This document shows, one piece after another, positions 6,882 through 14,384 of a stretch of DNA of 22,087 nt; within the stretch, counting starts at the first letter, position 1; each line of letters begins with the position of its first letter. Made by a program: the position numbers and the translations under genes. This DNA is from Alphaproteobacteria bacterium (lineage in GTDB: Bacteria; Pseudomonadota; Alphaproteobacteria; Rhizobiales; Aestuariivirgaceae): positions 1-22,087 of the forward strand of contig JAGRLX010000024.1 of the NCBI GenBank assembly GCA_020441605.1. The letters are read 5' to 3'. The notes under the pieces were generated by a model, which made no database searches, was not told where the DNA came from, and saw only the letters and a program-made list of their open reading frames with translations.

Positions 6882-8541
6882 GGCCGTAGTCGGTACGGGC
6901 GGCCTGTGGCGTCACGAGTCCGGACCTCAGGTCGGCCGCAATGGCTTCGGGCGCACGCTTCCTCGGATCGCCGAAACCGCCGCCGCCGGGAAGCTCCACC
7001 ACCAGGCTGTCGCCCGTAGGGATCAGGTGAATGCCCTTGTCCGGCAAGGCTGGACCTGAGCCCCGGCGTGCCAGGCCCTTGCGGCCCGGTTTGCCGCCAT
7101 CGCGGCCCTGGGCGGCATTGTGGATGCGGTCGAAGGTAGCGGCCGAAATGGTGAAGGGCGCCGTCTCGCGGTTGGCGATCTCGATCACCTGGGAGAGGCC
7201 GCCGCGGAATTCGCCCGGGCCGCCGGAATCGGGCAGGAATTCCTTGCGCTTGAAGTAGAGCGGGCACTGGGTTTCGGTGATCTCGACCGGAATGGTGCCG
7301 ACGCCCGAAGGAAAGGCCATGCTGCTGAGGCCATCCTTGCCGGGCCTGCCGCCGATGCCGCCGAGACCGATGTTGATGACGCCGAAATACCTGGCGTCGG
7401 CGGTTTCGCTCGCCGGCACGCGGCCATGGGCGCTGTTCAATCCCAGAATCCAGATCGAGCCGGCACTTTCCGCCTGGACCTTGCCGGGCAGGGCCTGAGC
7501 CAGGCAACCGAAGGTGCAGTCGGCCAGCATCTGGCCGATGACATGGCGGGCAGTGACCGGCGAAGGCCGAATCGGATCGACACAGGTTCCGGGCTCGGTG
7601 ACCAGATCGAAGGCCTGGAGCGAGCCGATGTTGTTGGGCACGTGCGGCGCGATCACCGCCTTGAGGCCGAAGACCGAATAGGCGTGGGTGTAGGTGCGGG
7701 GGCTGTTGATACCGTAGATCGAGGCGGGCGAGGAGCCGGTGAAATCGATGGTGATCTTGCCGCGCCGGATGGTGAGCTTCGACTTGATGACGATCGGGCC
7801 TTCATAACCATCGAGCGGCATCTCGTAGGACCATTCGCCCTCGGGCAGGGCCCGGATCGCCTCGCGCGCGCCCTTTTCGGACTGGGTGAGGATGTGCTTC
7901 GCCAGCGGCTCGATGGAGGTGAGGCCGAACTCTTCCATCATCGAGATCAGGCGGCGGGCGCCGGTGTCATTGGCGCTGATCAAGGAGAGAATATCGCCGC
8001 GCACCTCGACCGGGTTGCGCGAATTGGCCAGGATGATCGACAGGAGTTCCTCGTTGAGGACACCTTCCTTGCGCATCCGGATGTGGGGAATGAGGGTTCC
8101 CTCCTCGAAGGCGGAATTGGCCTTTGCCGACATGCCAACACCCCCCACGTCGATGACATGGCAGGTGGAGGCGAAGAAGGCGACAAGCTTCTTCTTCAGG
8201 AACACCGGGGTCATCACCACGTAGTCGAAGAGATGGCCGGTGCCGAGCCAGGGATCGTTGGTGACGTAAACATCGCCCGGCTTCATGGTGGACTGGGGAA
8301 AGTGCTTGAAGAAATGGGCCACGGCGGTGGCCATGGTGTTCACATGGCCGGGAGTTCCGGTCATGGCCTGGGCGATCATGTTGCCGGCGGTGTCGTAGAC
8401 GCCGGCGGAAAGATCGCCGGCCTCGCGGGTGATGGTGCCGAAGGCGGTGCGGAGCAAGGACTGGGCCTGCTCCTCCACCACGGCGATGAGGCGGTTCCAC
8501 ATGACCTGGGTGCGGATGGCATCGAGGGCAGACTTGCTCAT
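6868..8541 (-). CDS. hyuB: Hydantoinase/oxoprolinase family protein, subunit B
   Basis: A 557-residue protein of the HyuB family (N-methylhydantoinase B, 5-oxoprolinase C-terminal half, acetone/acetophenone carboxylase alpha). Landmarks are SAGVYDTAGNMIAQA near 45-59, NDPWLGTGH (95-103), the CHVIDVGG stretch (127-134) with His128, and the glycine-rich GGGGFGDP close to the C-terminus. With HyuA it forms an ATP-dependent enzyme that phosphorylates and opens a cyclic amide, or in the carboxylase branch adds carbonate to an activated ketone. The ATG overlaps the hyuA stop by 4 bp and has a GGAG 8 nt upstream. No third carboxylase subunit is seen, which favours a hydantoinase or oxoprolinase role. 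The exact substrate cannot be read from the sequence. Confidence 0.92.
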   Translation of the reverse strand: MSKSALDAIRTQVMWNRLIAVVEEQAQSLLRTAFGTITREAGDLSAGVYDTAGNMIAQAMTGTPGHVNTMATAVAHFFKHFPQSTMKPGDVYVTNDPWLGTGHLFDYVVMTPVFLKKKLVAFFASTCHVIDVGGVGMSAKANSAFEEGTLIPHIRMRKEGVLNEELLSIILANSRNPVEVRGDILSLISANDTGARRLISMMEEFGLTSIEPLAKHILTQSEKGAREAIRALPEGEWSYEMPLDGYEGPIVIKSKLTIRRGKITIDFTGSSPASIYGINSPRTYTHAYSVFGLKAVIAPHVPNNIGSLQAFDLVTEPGTCVDPIRPSPVTARHVIGQMLADCTFGCLAQALPGKVQAESAGSIWILGLNSAHGRVPASETADARYFGVINIGLGGIGGRPGKDGLSSMAFPSGVGTIPVEITETQCPLYFKRKEFLPDSGGPGEFRGGLSQVIEIANRETAPFTISAATFDRIHNAAQGRDGGKPGRKGLARRGSGPALPDKGIHLIPTGDSLVVELPGGGGFGDPRKRAPEAIAADLRSGLVTPQAARTDYGHEPA

Positions 8542-10616
8542 TTCACGCGCTCCAGAACGATGTAGCCGAGGCTGTTGATCGCCGCCCTGAAATTGGCGCC
8601 GACGATGGTCGAGGTCTCGTCCTCGGCAATGATGGCCGGGCCCTTGATGCGGGCGCCGTCCTTCATGTCGAAGCGCCAGTAGACCGGGGCCGGGACTTGC
8701 TTGCCGAGGGCGGGGTCATAGATCGTGCGGGTGGAGCGCGGCTTGGACGCCGGTTTGGCGGTGGCCCGGGCGGCGCGTTTCGGCTTGACCGGCCGGGACG
8801 AGACGGTGACCGACCAGGTGATGGCCTCCACCTCCTGGTTGGGAATGCGCAGGCCATAGACCTGCTCGTAGAGCCGTTCGAAGTCGGCCTTGAGTTTGGC
8901 GCCATCCTTTTTGGCGAGCTTGCGCAGCGGCACGCTCACGCGGATTTCGTGACCCTGGCCCACATAACGGCAGTCGGCGATGATCTGGACCCCGGCCTTC
9001 GCCCCGCCGAGGGCCGGTTCGACCACCGCCCTGGCATCGCGGGTCATGGCCTCGAGCAGCGCGTTTACCCGCGCGGCATCGAAGTCCTCCAGCGAGAGAA
9101 CCGCACTCCTGGTGATCTCATAGGCGACGGGGGCGCGCAGGAAGCCGATGGCCGAGCCCACGCCCGCGCCCTTGGGAATGATGATCGATGAGACGCCAAC
9201 TTTTTCCGCCAGCCGGCAGGCATGGAGCGGTGCGCCGCCGCCGAAGGCGATCATGGTGCAGGCGCCGATGTCGCGGCCGCGCTCGATGGCGTGGACGCGC
9301 GCGGCATTGGCCATGTTCTCCTCGACGATCTCGGTCACTCCGGCGGCCGGCCAGAAGTCCTTGAGGCCCAGCCGGTCGCCGATAGCCTTCTGCAGGGCCT
9401 CCCTGGCGCCGGCCTCGTCGAGGGCGATCTTGCCGCCGGCGAAATAGGCGGGATCGATCTTGCCGAGGGCGAGGTTGGCGTCGGTGACGGCGGGCTCGGT
9501 GCCGCCGCGGCCATAGCAGACGGGGCCGGGCGTCGATCCGGCGCTGTCAGGCCCCACGGTGATACGCGCGAGCTTGTCGACCCTGGCGATGGAGCCGCCG
9601 CCGGCCCCGATCTCGACCATCTCGATCACCGGAATGCGCACCGGGATGCCGGAGCCCTTCATGTCGCGGTAGGCGCGGGCGATCTCGAACTTGCGCGAAC
9701 GCTCGGGCTCGCCATCGGTCAAAAGGCAGATCTTGGCCGTCGTGCCGCCCATGTCGAAGGAGAGAACTTCGCCCAGGCCGCATTCGGCCGCAATCTCGCT
9801 GGCCAGGATGGCGCCGCCGGCCGGCCCCGATTCGACCAGGCGAATGGGAAAGCGGGCGGCTGTCTCGAGCGTCGTCAGGCCGCCGCCGGACATCATCAGG
9901 AACAAGGGGGCGGTGAGCCCCATGTCCTTCATCTGGTCGCGCAAGCGGTGCAGATAGCCGGCCATGAGCGGGCGTACATAGGCGTTGGCGACGGTGGTGG
10001 AGAAGCGCTCGTATTCGCGGATCTCGGGCGCCACTTCGCTCGACAGGCAGATGGTGACATCCTTGGGCAGGCGGCGGGCGAGGGCATCGCGCACCTGGCG
10101 CTCGTGGTCGCCATGGGCATAGGCATGGAGGAAGCCGATGGCGACGGCCTTCACCTGCTCGGCGATCAGTCGCGCGGCCAGTTCGTCAAGGGCGGCCATA
10201 TCCAGCGGCACCAGCACATCGCCATTGGCCGCAAGCCGCTCGCGGAGCGTGAAGCGCAAGGGACGCGGCACCAGCGGCTCCGGGCGGTCGATCATGAGAT
10301 CGTAGTGATCGAAGCGCTTTTCGTAACCTTGCTCGATGATATCGCGGAACCCCTCGGTGGTGAGGAAGGCGGTTCTCGCTCCCTTGCGCTCGATCAGGGC
10401 ATTGGTGGCCAGCGTGGTGCCATGGATGAAGACGCCGACATCGCGCGCCGCAAGGCCCGACTGGTCCAGCACCAGGCGGATGCCTTCGATGACGCCCAGC
10501 TCGGGCGCCGCTGTGGTGGTGAGGACCTTGCCACTCCATCGCTTGCGGCCGGATTCGAGGACAATGTCGGTGAATGTGCCGCCGATATCGGCAGCGAGCT
10601 TGATGTGTTTGGCCAT
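8538..10616 (-). CDS. hyuA: Hydantoinase/oxoprolinase family protein, subunit A
   Basis: A 692-residue ATPase-type subunit of the HyuA family, cytoplasmic partner of HyuB. It carries two actin-like phosphate-binding motifs: DIGGTFTD at 10-17 and FDMGGTTAK at 287-295. GTTLATNAL (66-74), SGPAGG (263-268), GAGGGSIA and PGPVCYGRGG are also present, all standard for N-methylhydantoinase A and 5-oxoprolinase. The open frame continues far upstream across the divergent promoter and antisense to the kynureninase gene. The start is placed at ATG 10616 because the family homology begins exactly there (MAKHIKLAADIGG) and the length then matches the family. A purine-rich GAGAAGG lies close upstream. It is the first gene of the minus-strand operon. 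N-methylhydantoin, other hydantoins, oxoproline-like lactams and aromatic ketones are all possible substrates. Confidence 0.93.
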   Translation of the reverse strand: MAKHIKLAADIGGTFTDIVLESGRKRWSGKVLTTTAAPELGVIEGIRLVLDQSGLAARDVGVFIHGTTLATNALIERKGARTAFLTTEGFRDIIEQGYEKRFDHYDLMIDRPEPLVPRPLRFTLRERLAANGDVLVPLDMAALDELAARLIAEQVKAVAIGFLHAYAHGDHERQVRDALARRLPKDVTICLSSEVAPEIREYERFSTTVANAYVRPLMAGYLHRLRDQMKDMGLTAPLFLMMSGGGLTTLETAARFPIRLVESGPAGGAILASEIAAECGLGEVLSFDMGGTTAKICLLTDGEPERSRKFEIARAYRDMKGSGIPVRIPVIEMVEIGAGGGSIARVDKLARITVGPDSAGSTPGPVCYGRGGTEPAVTDANLALGKIDPAYFAGGKIALDEAGAREALQKAIGDRLGLKDFWPAAGVTEIVEENMANAARVHAIERGRDIGACTMIAFGGGAPLHACRLAEKVGVSSIIIPKGAGVGSAIGFLRAPVAYEITRSAVLSLEDFDAARVNALLEAMTRDARAVVEPALGGAKAGVQIIADCRYVGQGHEIRVSVPLRKLAKKDGAKLKADFERLYEQVYGLRIPNQEVEAITWSVTVSSRPVKPKRAARATAKPASKPRSTRTIYDPALGKQVPAPVYWRFDMKDGARIKGPAIIAEDETSTIVGANFRAAINSLGYIVLERVK

Positions 10617-10635
10617 GGCCTTCTCTACAATGGTC

Positions 10636-10649
10636 TTGCAAATTTGCAA
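10636..10649. promoter_or_regulatory. 14-bp palindromic candidate operator
   Basis: TTGCAAATTTGCAA is its own reverse complement, as expected for a dimeric HTH regulator. The XRE-cupin regulator of the minus operon and the LacI-family regulator of the plus operon are both candidates. The assignment is inference. Confidence 0.55.
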
Positions 10650-10662
10650 AATTCTTTCACTA

Positions 10663-10690
10663 TTGCAAGAAATGAAAATCGGCGTATTGT
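10663..10690 (+). promoter_or_regulatory. Candidate sigma-70-type promoter for the kynureninase operon
   Basis: TTGCAA (10663-10668, four of six matches to TTGACA) is followed after 16 nt by TATTGT (10685-10690, four of six matches to TATAAT). Transcription would begin about 7 nt later, at or next to the ATG at 10698, suggesting a leaderless mRNA. The call is weak because both boxes are imperfect. Confidence 0.35.
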
Positions 10691-10697
10691 TTTGAGC

Positions 10698-11933
10698 ATG
10701 AAAGAATTTTCCCTGTCCACGGCCCAGGCACTCGATGGGTCTCCAGGTCTCGCCGGTATCCGCGACCTGTTCGAATGCCCCGAAGACGTCATCTTCATGG
10801 ATGCCAATTCGGTGGGACCGATGCCCAAGGCGGCGCGCCAGAAGGCACAGGGATTGCTCGACGACTGGGTGAACTTGCGCCGCCGTGGCTGGAGCCAGCG
10901 GTCTTGGGTGGAGATGCCGTCGCTGCTCGGCGACTGCATCGCGCCCCTGATCGGCGCTGCGCCAGGCACGGTGGTGATGTGCGACTCGACCACGGTCAAC
11001 CAGTTCAAGGCGGTGCGCCACGCCCTGACGCTGCGTCCCGACCGCCGGGTGATCCTGACCCAGAACGGCAATTTCCCCACTGACGTTCATGTGCTGCAGG
11101 GGATCGAGAGAGCTTCTGAGGGACTGATCAGCATCCGTTTCGTGGACAGTGAGGATGAGGCGGTTGCCGCCCTCGACCACCATGTGGCCGTGGCGGCATT
11201 CAGCCATGTCGACTACCGTTCGGGCGAGCGCTGGGACATGGCGCGCGTCACCCAGGCTGCGCACAAGGCCGGGGCCTTGACGGTGTGGGACCTGTCGCAT
11301 TCCGCCGGCGCGGTGCCGGTGAACGTCAGCGTGTCGAGCGCCGACTTCGCCGTTGGCTGTGGCTACAAGTATCTGTGTTCGGGTCCGGGCGGCCCAGCCT
11401 ACATCTACCTCAAGCCGGGGCTTGGCGACGAGATCTGGCCGGCCCTCGCCGGCTGGATGGGCCACGCCGACATCTTTGCCTTCGCGCGCGACTACGAGCC
11501 CCATGCGGGGGTCAAGAAATTCCTGACCGGCACGCCGCTGGTGGGCGCCGACGAGCTTGCCTCGGCCATGCTGGACGTGTGGCCGAAGGTCGATCCCAGG
11601 GAATTGTGGGAGCGGCACCGGTCGCTGACCGACTTCCTGATCGGCGCCCTCAAGCAGGAATGTGGCCCTCTGGGCGTGGTGGTGAACTCGCCCGAAGACC
11701 ACAACCGGCGCGGCGGGAACGTGTCGTTCTCATCGCCGGGGGCTGGGTCGGTGGTCGAGGCCCTGATCGATCTCGGCGTCGTCTCGTCGTTCCGCAAGCC
11801 CGACGCGATCCGTTTCGGCGTGTCGCCGCTGGTAATCCGGCATGTCGATTGCTGGGAGGCAGTGCAGAGGCTGAAGCGGGTCCTGGCCGAGGCCATCTGG
11901 CAGCAGCCGAAATATGCGAAGGTATCGGTGTGA
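10698..11933 (+). CDS. kynU: Kynureninase-family PLP-dependent hydrolase
   Basis: A 411-residue fold-type I PLP enzyme of the kynureninase family (usual length about 410-420). It has the N-terminal FMDANSVGPMP motif, the PLP ring-binding Asp198 in WDLSHSAGA, the Schiff-base Lys224 in GCGYKYL, and GWMGH (252-256) followed by FLTGTP, all characteristic of kynureninase. The canonical reaction is hydrolysis of kynurenine to anthranilate and alanine in the cytoplasm. The loop after the lysine reads YKYLCSGPG where typical kynureninases have YKYLNGGPG, and no tryptophan dioxygenase or kynurenine formamidase is nearby. A different beta-keto amino acid is therefore possible, and the gene symbol is tentative. 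The start is ATG 10698; only a weak GAG precedes it. It heads the operon that continues into the cupin protein and transporter genes, divergent from hyuA. Confidence 0.82.
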   Translation: MKEFSLSTAQALDGSPGLAGIRDLFECPEDVIFMDANSVGPMPKAARQKAQGLLDDWVNLRRRGWSQRSWVEMPSLLGDCIAPLIGAAPGTVVMCDSTTVNQFKAVRHALTLRPDRRVILTQNGNFPTDVHVLQGIERASEGLISIRFVDSEDEAVAALDHHVAVAAFSHVDYRSGERWDMARVTQAAHKAGALTVWDLSHSAGAVPVNVSVSSADFAVGCGYKYLCSGPGGPAYIYLKPGLGDEIWPALAGWMGHADIFAFARDYEPHAGVKKFLTGTPLVGADELASAMLDVWPKVDPRELWERHRSLTDFLIGALKQECGPLGVVVNSPEDHNRRGGNVSFSSPGAGSVVEALIDLGVVSSFRKPDAIRFGVSPLVIRHVDCWEAVQRLKRVLAEAIWQQPKYAKVSV

Positions 11934-11937
11934 AACC

Positions 11938-11943
11938 GGGGAG
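11938..11943 (+). promoter_or_regulatory. Shine-Dalgarno site fixing the start of the VOC-cupin gene
   Basis: GGGGAG stands 8 nt before ATG 11952. The in-frame GTG at 11943 overlaps this site and would lack one of its own, so the ATG is preferred. Confidence 0.65.
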
Positions 11944-11951
11944 TGCCATTC

Positions 11952-13082
11952 ATGTCTGACGTCCGCGCCGAGATCAGGCTTCCAACCAGCGAACTTCGCG
12001 ATGATCTGCCCTTCTACACGAAGACCCTGAAGATGCGGCTCGACATGATCTATCCGGCCGACAATCCGGAGATCGCGGTGCTCTCGGGCCATGGGTTGCG
12101 CATCCGCATCGAGAAGGGCGCCACTGAGCAGCCGGGCACGATCCGCATTCTCACCGATGACCCCGAGGGCTTCGCCGGCGGCCAGCGTGAACTGACGGCG
12201 CCCAACGGAACCCGGATCGAGATCGATCAGCTCAACCCGCCGCTGGTGCTGCCGCCGACCCAGCACGCCTTCGTGGTGCGGCGGCTCGCCGACCAGGCGC
12301 CGTGGATCATCGGCCGGGCCGGAATGGAATACCGCGACCTGGTGCCTTCGCGACTGGGTGGCGCGGTGATCGCCTCGCACATCCGGGTGCCCGACGGACC
12401 GGTGCCGGACATGGTGCATTACCACAAGGTCGGCTTCCAGCTGATCTTCTGCATCAAGGGCTGGGTCGATGTTCTCTATGAGGATCAGGGCGGGATGCGG
12501 CGCCTGACGGCCGGGGATTGCTTCATCCAGCCGCCGCAGATCCGTCACAAGGTGTGCCATGCGGCCGATGGCATCGAGGTGATCGAGATCGGCGTTCCGG
12601 CCCAGCACATCACCGAGGTCGACCACGCGATGACGCTGCCGAACGACATGGTGCGGCCCGAGCGCGAATGGGACGGGCAGCGCTTCGTGCACAGCCTGGC
12701 CAGGGACGGCGTGTTCAAGCCGTTCCGCATTCCGGGCTTCGAAGCCCGCGACACCACCATCAACACCAATACCAAGGGTGTCGCTTCGGTGATGGTGGCG
12801 CGGCCATCCGGCGGGCCTGCGCCCTGGACGCGACACGATGCCGATATCCTGTTCACATTCGTCATGGCCGGTCAGATGACACTCGAGGGCGAAGGCAAGG
12901 ACCCTTACCGACTGTCGCCCGGCGATGCCTTCGTCATTCCACCTGGCATGGCGACGCGCTACAGCGATGTCTCGGCCGACCTCGAATTGCTCGAAGTCTC
13001 GCTTCCGGGCCGATTTTCCACCGAGGCTCTGGCGCACGTTCCGGCCGCACCACCGCACAGCCAAGATCTGAGCGATTCCTGA
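11952..13082 (+). CDS. VOC-bicupin fusion protein, possible dioxygenase or isomerase
   Basis: This 376-residue protein seems to join three modules. Residues 6-92 resemble one glyoxalase/VOC half-module (LPTSELRDDLPFYTKTLKM, with strands and PNGTRIEI at its end). Residues about 135-215 form a cupin with HYH (His156, His158) and His199 in IRHKV, so three histidines are placed for a metal; Gln163 sits where a glutamate ligand is common. Residues about 275-350 form a second cupin that keeps the fold glycines and prolines (GDAFVIPPG) but only His295 and Asp297 as ligand-like residues, so it may be structural. Bicupins include ring-cleaving dioxygenases of the gentisate type. Directly after a kynureninase-like gene (18-nt gap), a metal-dependent step on its product is a reasonable guess. 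I cannot name the reaction. Confidence 0.72.
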   Translation: MSDVRAEIRLPTSELRDDLPFYTKTLKMRLDMIYPADNPEIAVLSGHGLRIRIEKGATEQPGTIRILTDDPEGFAGGQRELTAPNGTRIEIDQLNPPLVLPPTQHAFVVRRLADQAPWIIGRAGMEYRDLVPSRLGGAVIASHIRVPDGPVPDMVHYHKVGFQLIFCIKGWVDVLYEDQGGMRRLTAGDCFIQPPQIRHKVCHAADGIEVIEIGVPAQHITEVDHAMTLPNDMVRPEREWDGQRFVHSLARDGVFKPFRIPGFEARDTTINTNTKGVASVMVARPSGGPAPWTRHDADILFTFVMAGQMTLEGEGKDPYRLSPGDAFVIPPGMATRYSDVSADLELLEVSLPGRFSTEALAHVPAAPPHSQDLSDS

Positions 13083-13125
13083 TGACAGCCCGTGGGGCGC
13101 TCAAGTAGCATCGGGCAAAATTTCC

Positions 13126-13134
13126 AAGGGAGGA
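13126..13134 (+). promoter_or_regulatory. Strong ribosome binding site of the binding-protein gene
   Basis: AAGGGAGGA lies 6 nt before ATG 13141. It is the strongest Shine-Dalgarno of the operon, fitting a gene that must be translated in excess over its transporter. Confidence 0.7.
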
Positions 13135-13140
13135 ACCACA

Positions 13141-14343
13141 ATGAAAAAAGTCACGACACTGATCGCCGCAGCCGCACTTCTCGGCTCCAGCGCCCTGGCG
13201 CTGGCCGCCGATACCAAGGTCGGCATTCTGATGGACATCACCGGTCCCATCGCCAGCTTCATTCCGCCGCTGCAGAATGCCGCCAATCTGGCGGTGAAGC
13301 AGGTCAACGACCAGGGTGGGCTGCTCGATGGCATGGCGGTCGCCGTCTATGGCGACACCACCGGCTCGGCCCAGGGCGCGGTCGACGCGGCCGGCAAGCT
13401 GGTGAACGTCGAGAACGTGCCGATCGTCATGGGCGCGCTGATGTCGGGCACCACCATCGCCGCCGCGGAGGCCGCCTTCATCCCGGCTGGGGTGGTGCAG
13501 GTGTCCCCGACGGCGACGTCGCCGGCGATTACCGGCGTCCAGGATAACGACCTGCTCTATCGGATCGTGCCGTCCGACAATTATCAGGGCGCGGTGCTGG
13601 CCAAGATGGTGCTCGACGAGGGCATCAAGAAGGTGGCGGTGACCTATGTGAACAACGATTACGGCGTCGGCATCGGGCAGACCTTCATCGAAGCCTACAA
13701 GGCCGCGGGCGGTGACGTGGTGGCCGAAGTGAAGCACGAGGAGAAGAAGGACTCCTACCGCTCGGAACTCGCCACGCTGTCGAAGGCCGGCGGCGAGGCG
13801 CTGGTGGTGGTCGCCTATGCCGGCGACTCGGGCGGCAAGATCGTCAAGCAGGCGATCGAAGGTGGCCTCTTCACCCGCTTCATCGGCACCGATGGCTTGC
13901 GCGACGAGGCGCTGATCAAGGATGTGGGCGCCGCGGCGCTCGCCACCTCGTTCTTCTCGTCTCCGACATCGCCCGCCGACAATCCGGCCCAGGCCAAGCT
14001 GCACGAACTGTTCAATGCCGAATACAAGGAAGGTGCCGACAAGGCCTTTGTCGACCAGACCTATGACGCGACCTTCCTGACCTTGCTGGCGGTGGAGAAG
14101 GCGGGAAGTGCCGACCGTGCCAAGATGGCGGCGGCGCTGCGCGAGGTCGCCTCGGCACCTGGCGAAAAGATCGGCCCTGGCGAATGGGCGAAGGCCAAGG
14201 CGCTGATCAAGGAGGGCAAGGACATCGACTATGACGGCGCCGGCGGAGCCTATGACTTCGATGCCAATGGCGATGTTACTGGCTACATCGGCAAGTTCGT
14301 TGTCGATGGCGACAAGTATAAGCAGATTGCGGTGATGCAGTAG
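13141..14343 (+). CDS. Branched-chain-amino-acid-type ABC transporter substrate-binding protein
   Basis: A 400-residue periplasmic binding protein of the LivJ/LivK (Peripla_BP_6) family. A Sec signal peptide is visible: MKK, then a hydrophobic run to about residue 22, with an A-L-A cleavage site before ADTKVGILMD. The mature protein has the two-lobed fold pattern, with GPIASFIPPLQNAANLAVKQVN near the start and the hinge region VTYVNNDYGVG in the middle. It should capture the substrate in the periplasm and deliver it to the LivHM-type permeases encoded downstream. In this family ligands go well beyond Leu/Ile/Val to aromatic compounds, amides, urea and betaine-like molecules; the sequence alone does not fix the ligand. 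It follows the cupin gene by 58 nt, with a strong Shine-Dalgarno, and is followed by a hairpin. Confidence 0.92.
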   Translation: MKKVTTLIAAAALLGSSALALAADTKVGILMDITGPIASFIPPLQNAANLAVKQVNDQGGLLDGMAVAVYGDTTGSAQGAVDAAGKLVNVENVPIVMGALMSGTTIAAAEAAFIPAGVVQVSPTATSPAITGVQDNDLLYRIVPSDNYQGAVLAKMVLDEGIKKVAVTYVNNDYGVGIGQTFIEAYKAAGGDVVAEVKHEEKKDSYRSELATLSKAGGEALVVVAYAGDSGGKIVKQAIEGGLFTRFIGTDGLRDEALIKDVGAAALATSFFSSPTSPADNPAQAKLHELFNAEYKEGADKAFVDQTYDATFLTLLAVEKAGSADRAKMAAALREVASAPGEKIGPGEWAKAKALIKEGKDIDYDGAGGAYDFDANGDVTGYIGKFVVDGDKYKQIAVMQ

Positions 14344-14351
14344 GCGACGAT

Positions 14352-14374
14352 GCCCTCCCCGGCGTGGGGAGGGC
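14352..14374 (+). promoter_or_regulatory. Intercistronic hairpin covering the Shine-Dalgarno of the next gene
   Basis: GCCCTCCCC (14352-14360) and GGGGAGGGC (14366-14374) form a 9-bp, nearly all-GC stem with a 5-nt loop. No U-tract follows, so it is not a classical terminator. The 3' arm contains the only Shine-Dalgarno-like sequence ahead of the livG-type ATG at 14385. The hairpin could protect the upstream mRNA from 3' exonucleases and dampen translation of the ATPase gene. Confidence 0.6.
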
Positions 14375-14384
14375 GTTTCCTGCC

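Larger units (their letters stand above)
10617..10697. promoter_or_regulatory. Divergent promoter/operator region between hyuA and the kynureninase-like gene
   Basis: These 81 bp separate two divergent operons and are strikingly AT-rich compared with their surroundings. They hold a perfect 14-bp palindrome (10636-10649) and a second TTGCAA at 10663-10668. The pair TCTTGCAA (10634-10641) and TTGCAAGA (10663-10670) forms an 8-bp inverted repeat. This is the obvious control point for both transcripts. Confidence 0.7.

Noticed and set aside
7120..8565. A 481-codon plus-strand open frame opposite hyuB
   Set aside because: Its composition is typical of antisense frames in GC-rich genes and it has no domain; hyuB on the other strand is secure.
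6868..10616. A complete creatinine/N-methylhydantoin to sarcosine pathway
   Set aside because: HyuAB and sarcosine-type dehydrogenases would fit, but no N-carbamoylsarcosine amidase, creatininase or creatinine deaminase is present in the window.
9222..10697. Long upstream extension of the kynureninase frame, antisense to hyuA
   Set aside because: Low-complexity Gly/Ala/Asp-rich translation without motifs; kynureninase similarity begins at ATG 10698.
8538..11702. A 1054-codon minus-strand open frame covering hyuA and the whole reverse of the kynureninase gene
   Set aside because: HyuA homology starts at Met 10616. The upstream part is antisense to a well-supported PLP enzyme and crosses the AT-rich divergent promoter region.
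14352..14380. Rho-independent terminator after the binding-protein gene
   Set aside because: The stem is strong, but the bases that follow (GTTTCC) do not form a U-tract and the transporter genes continue directly downstream.
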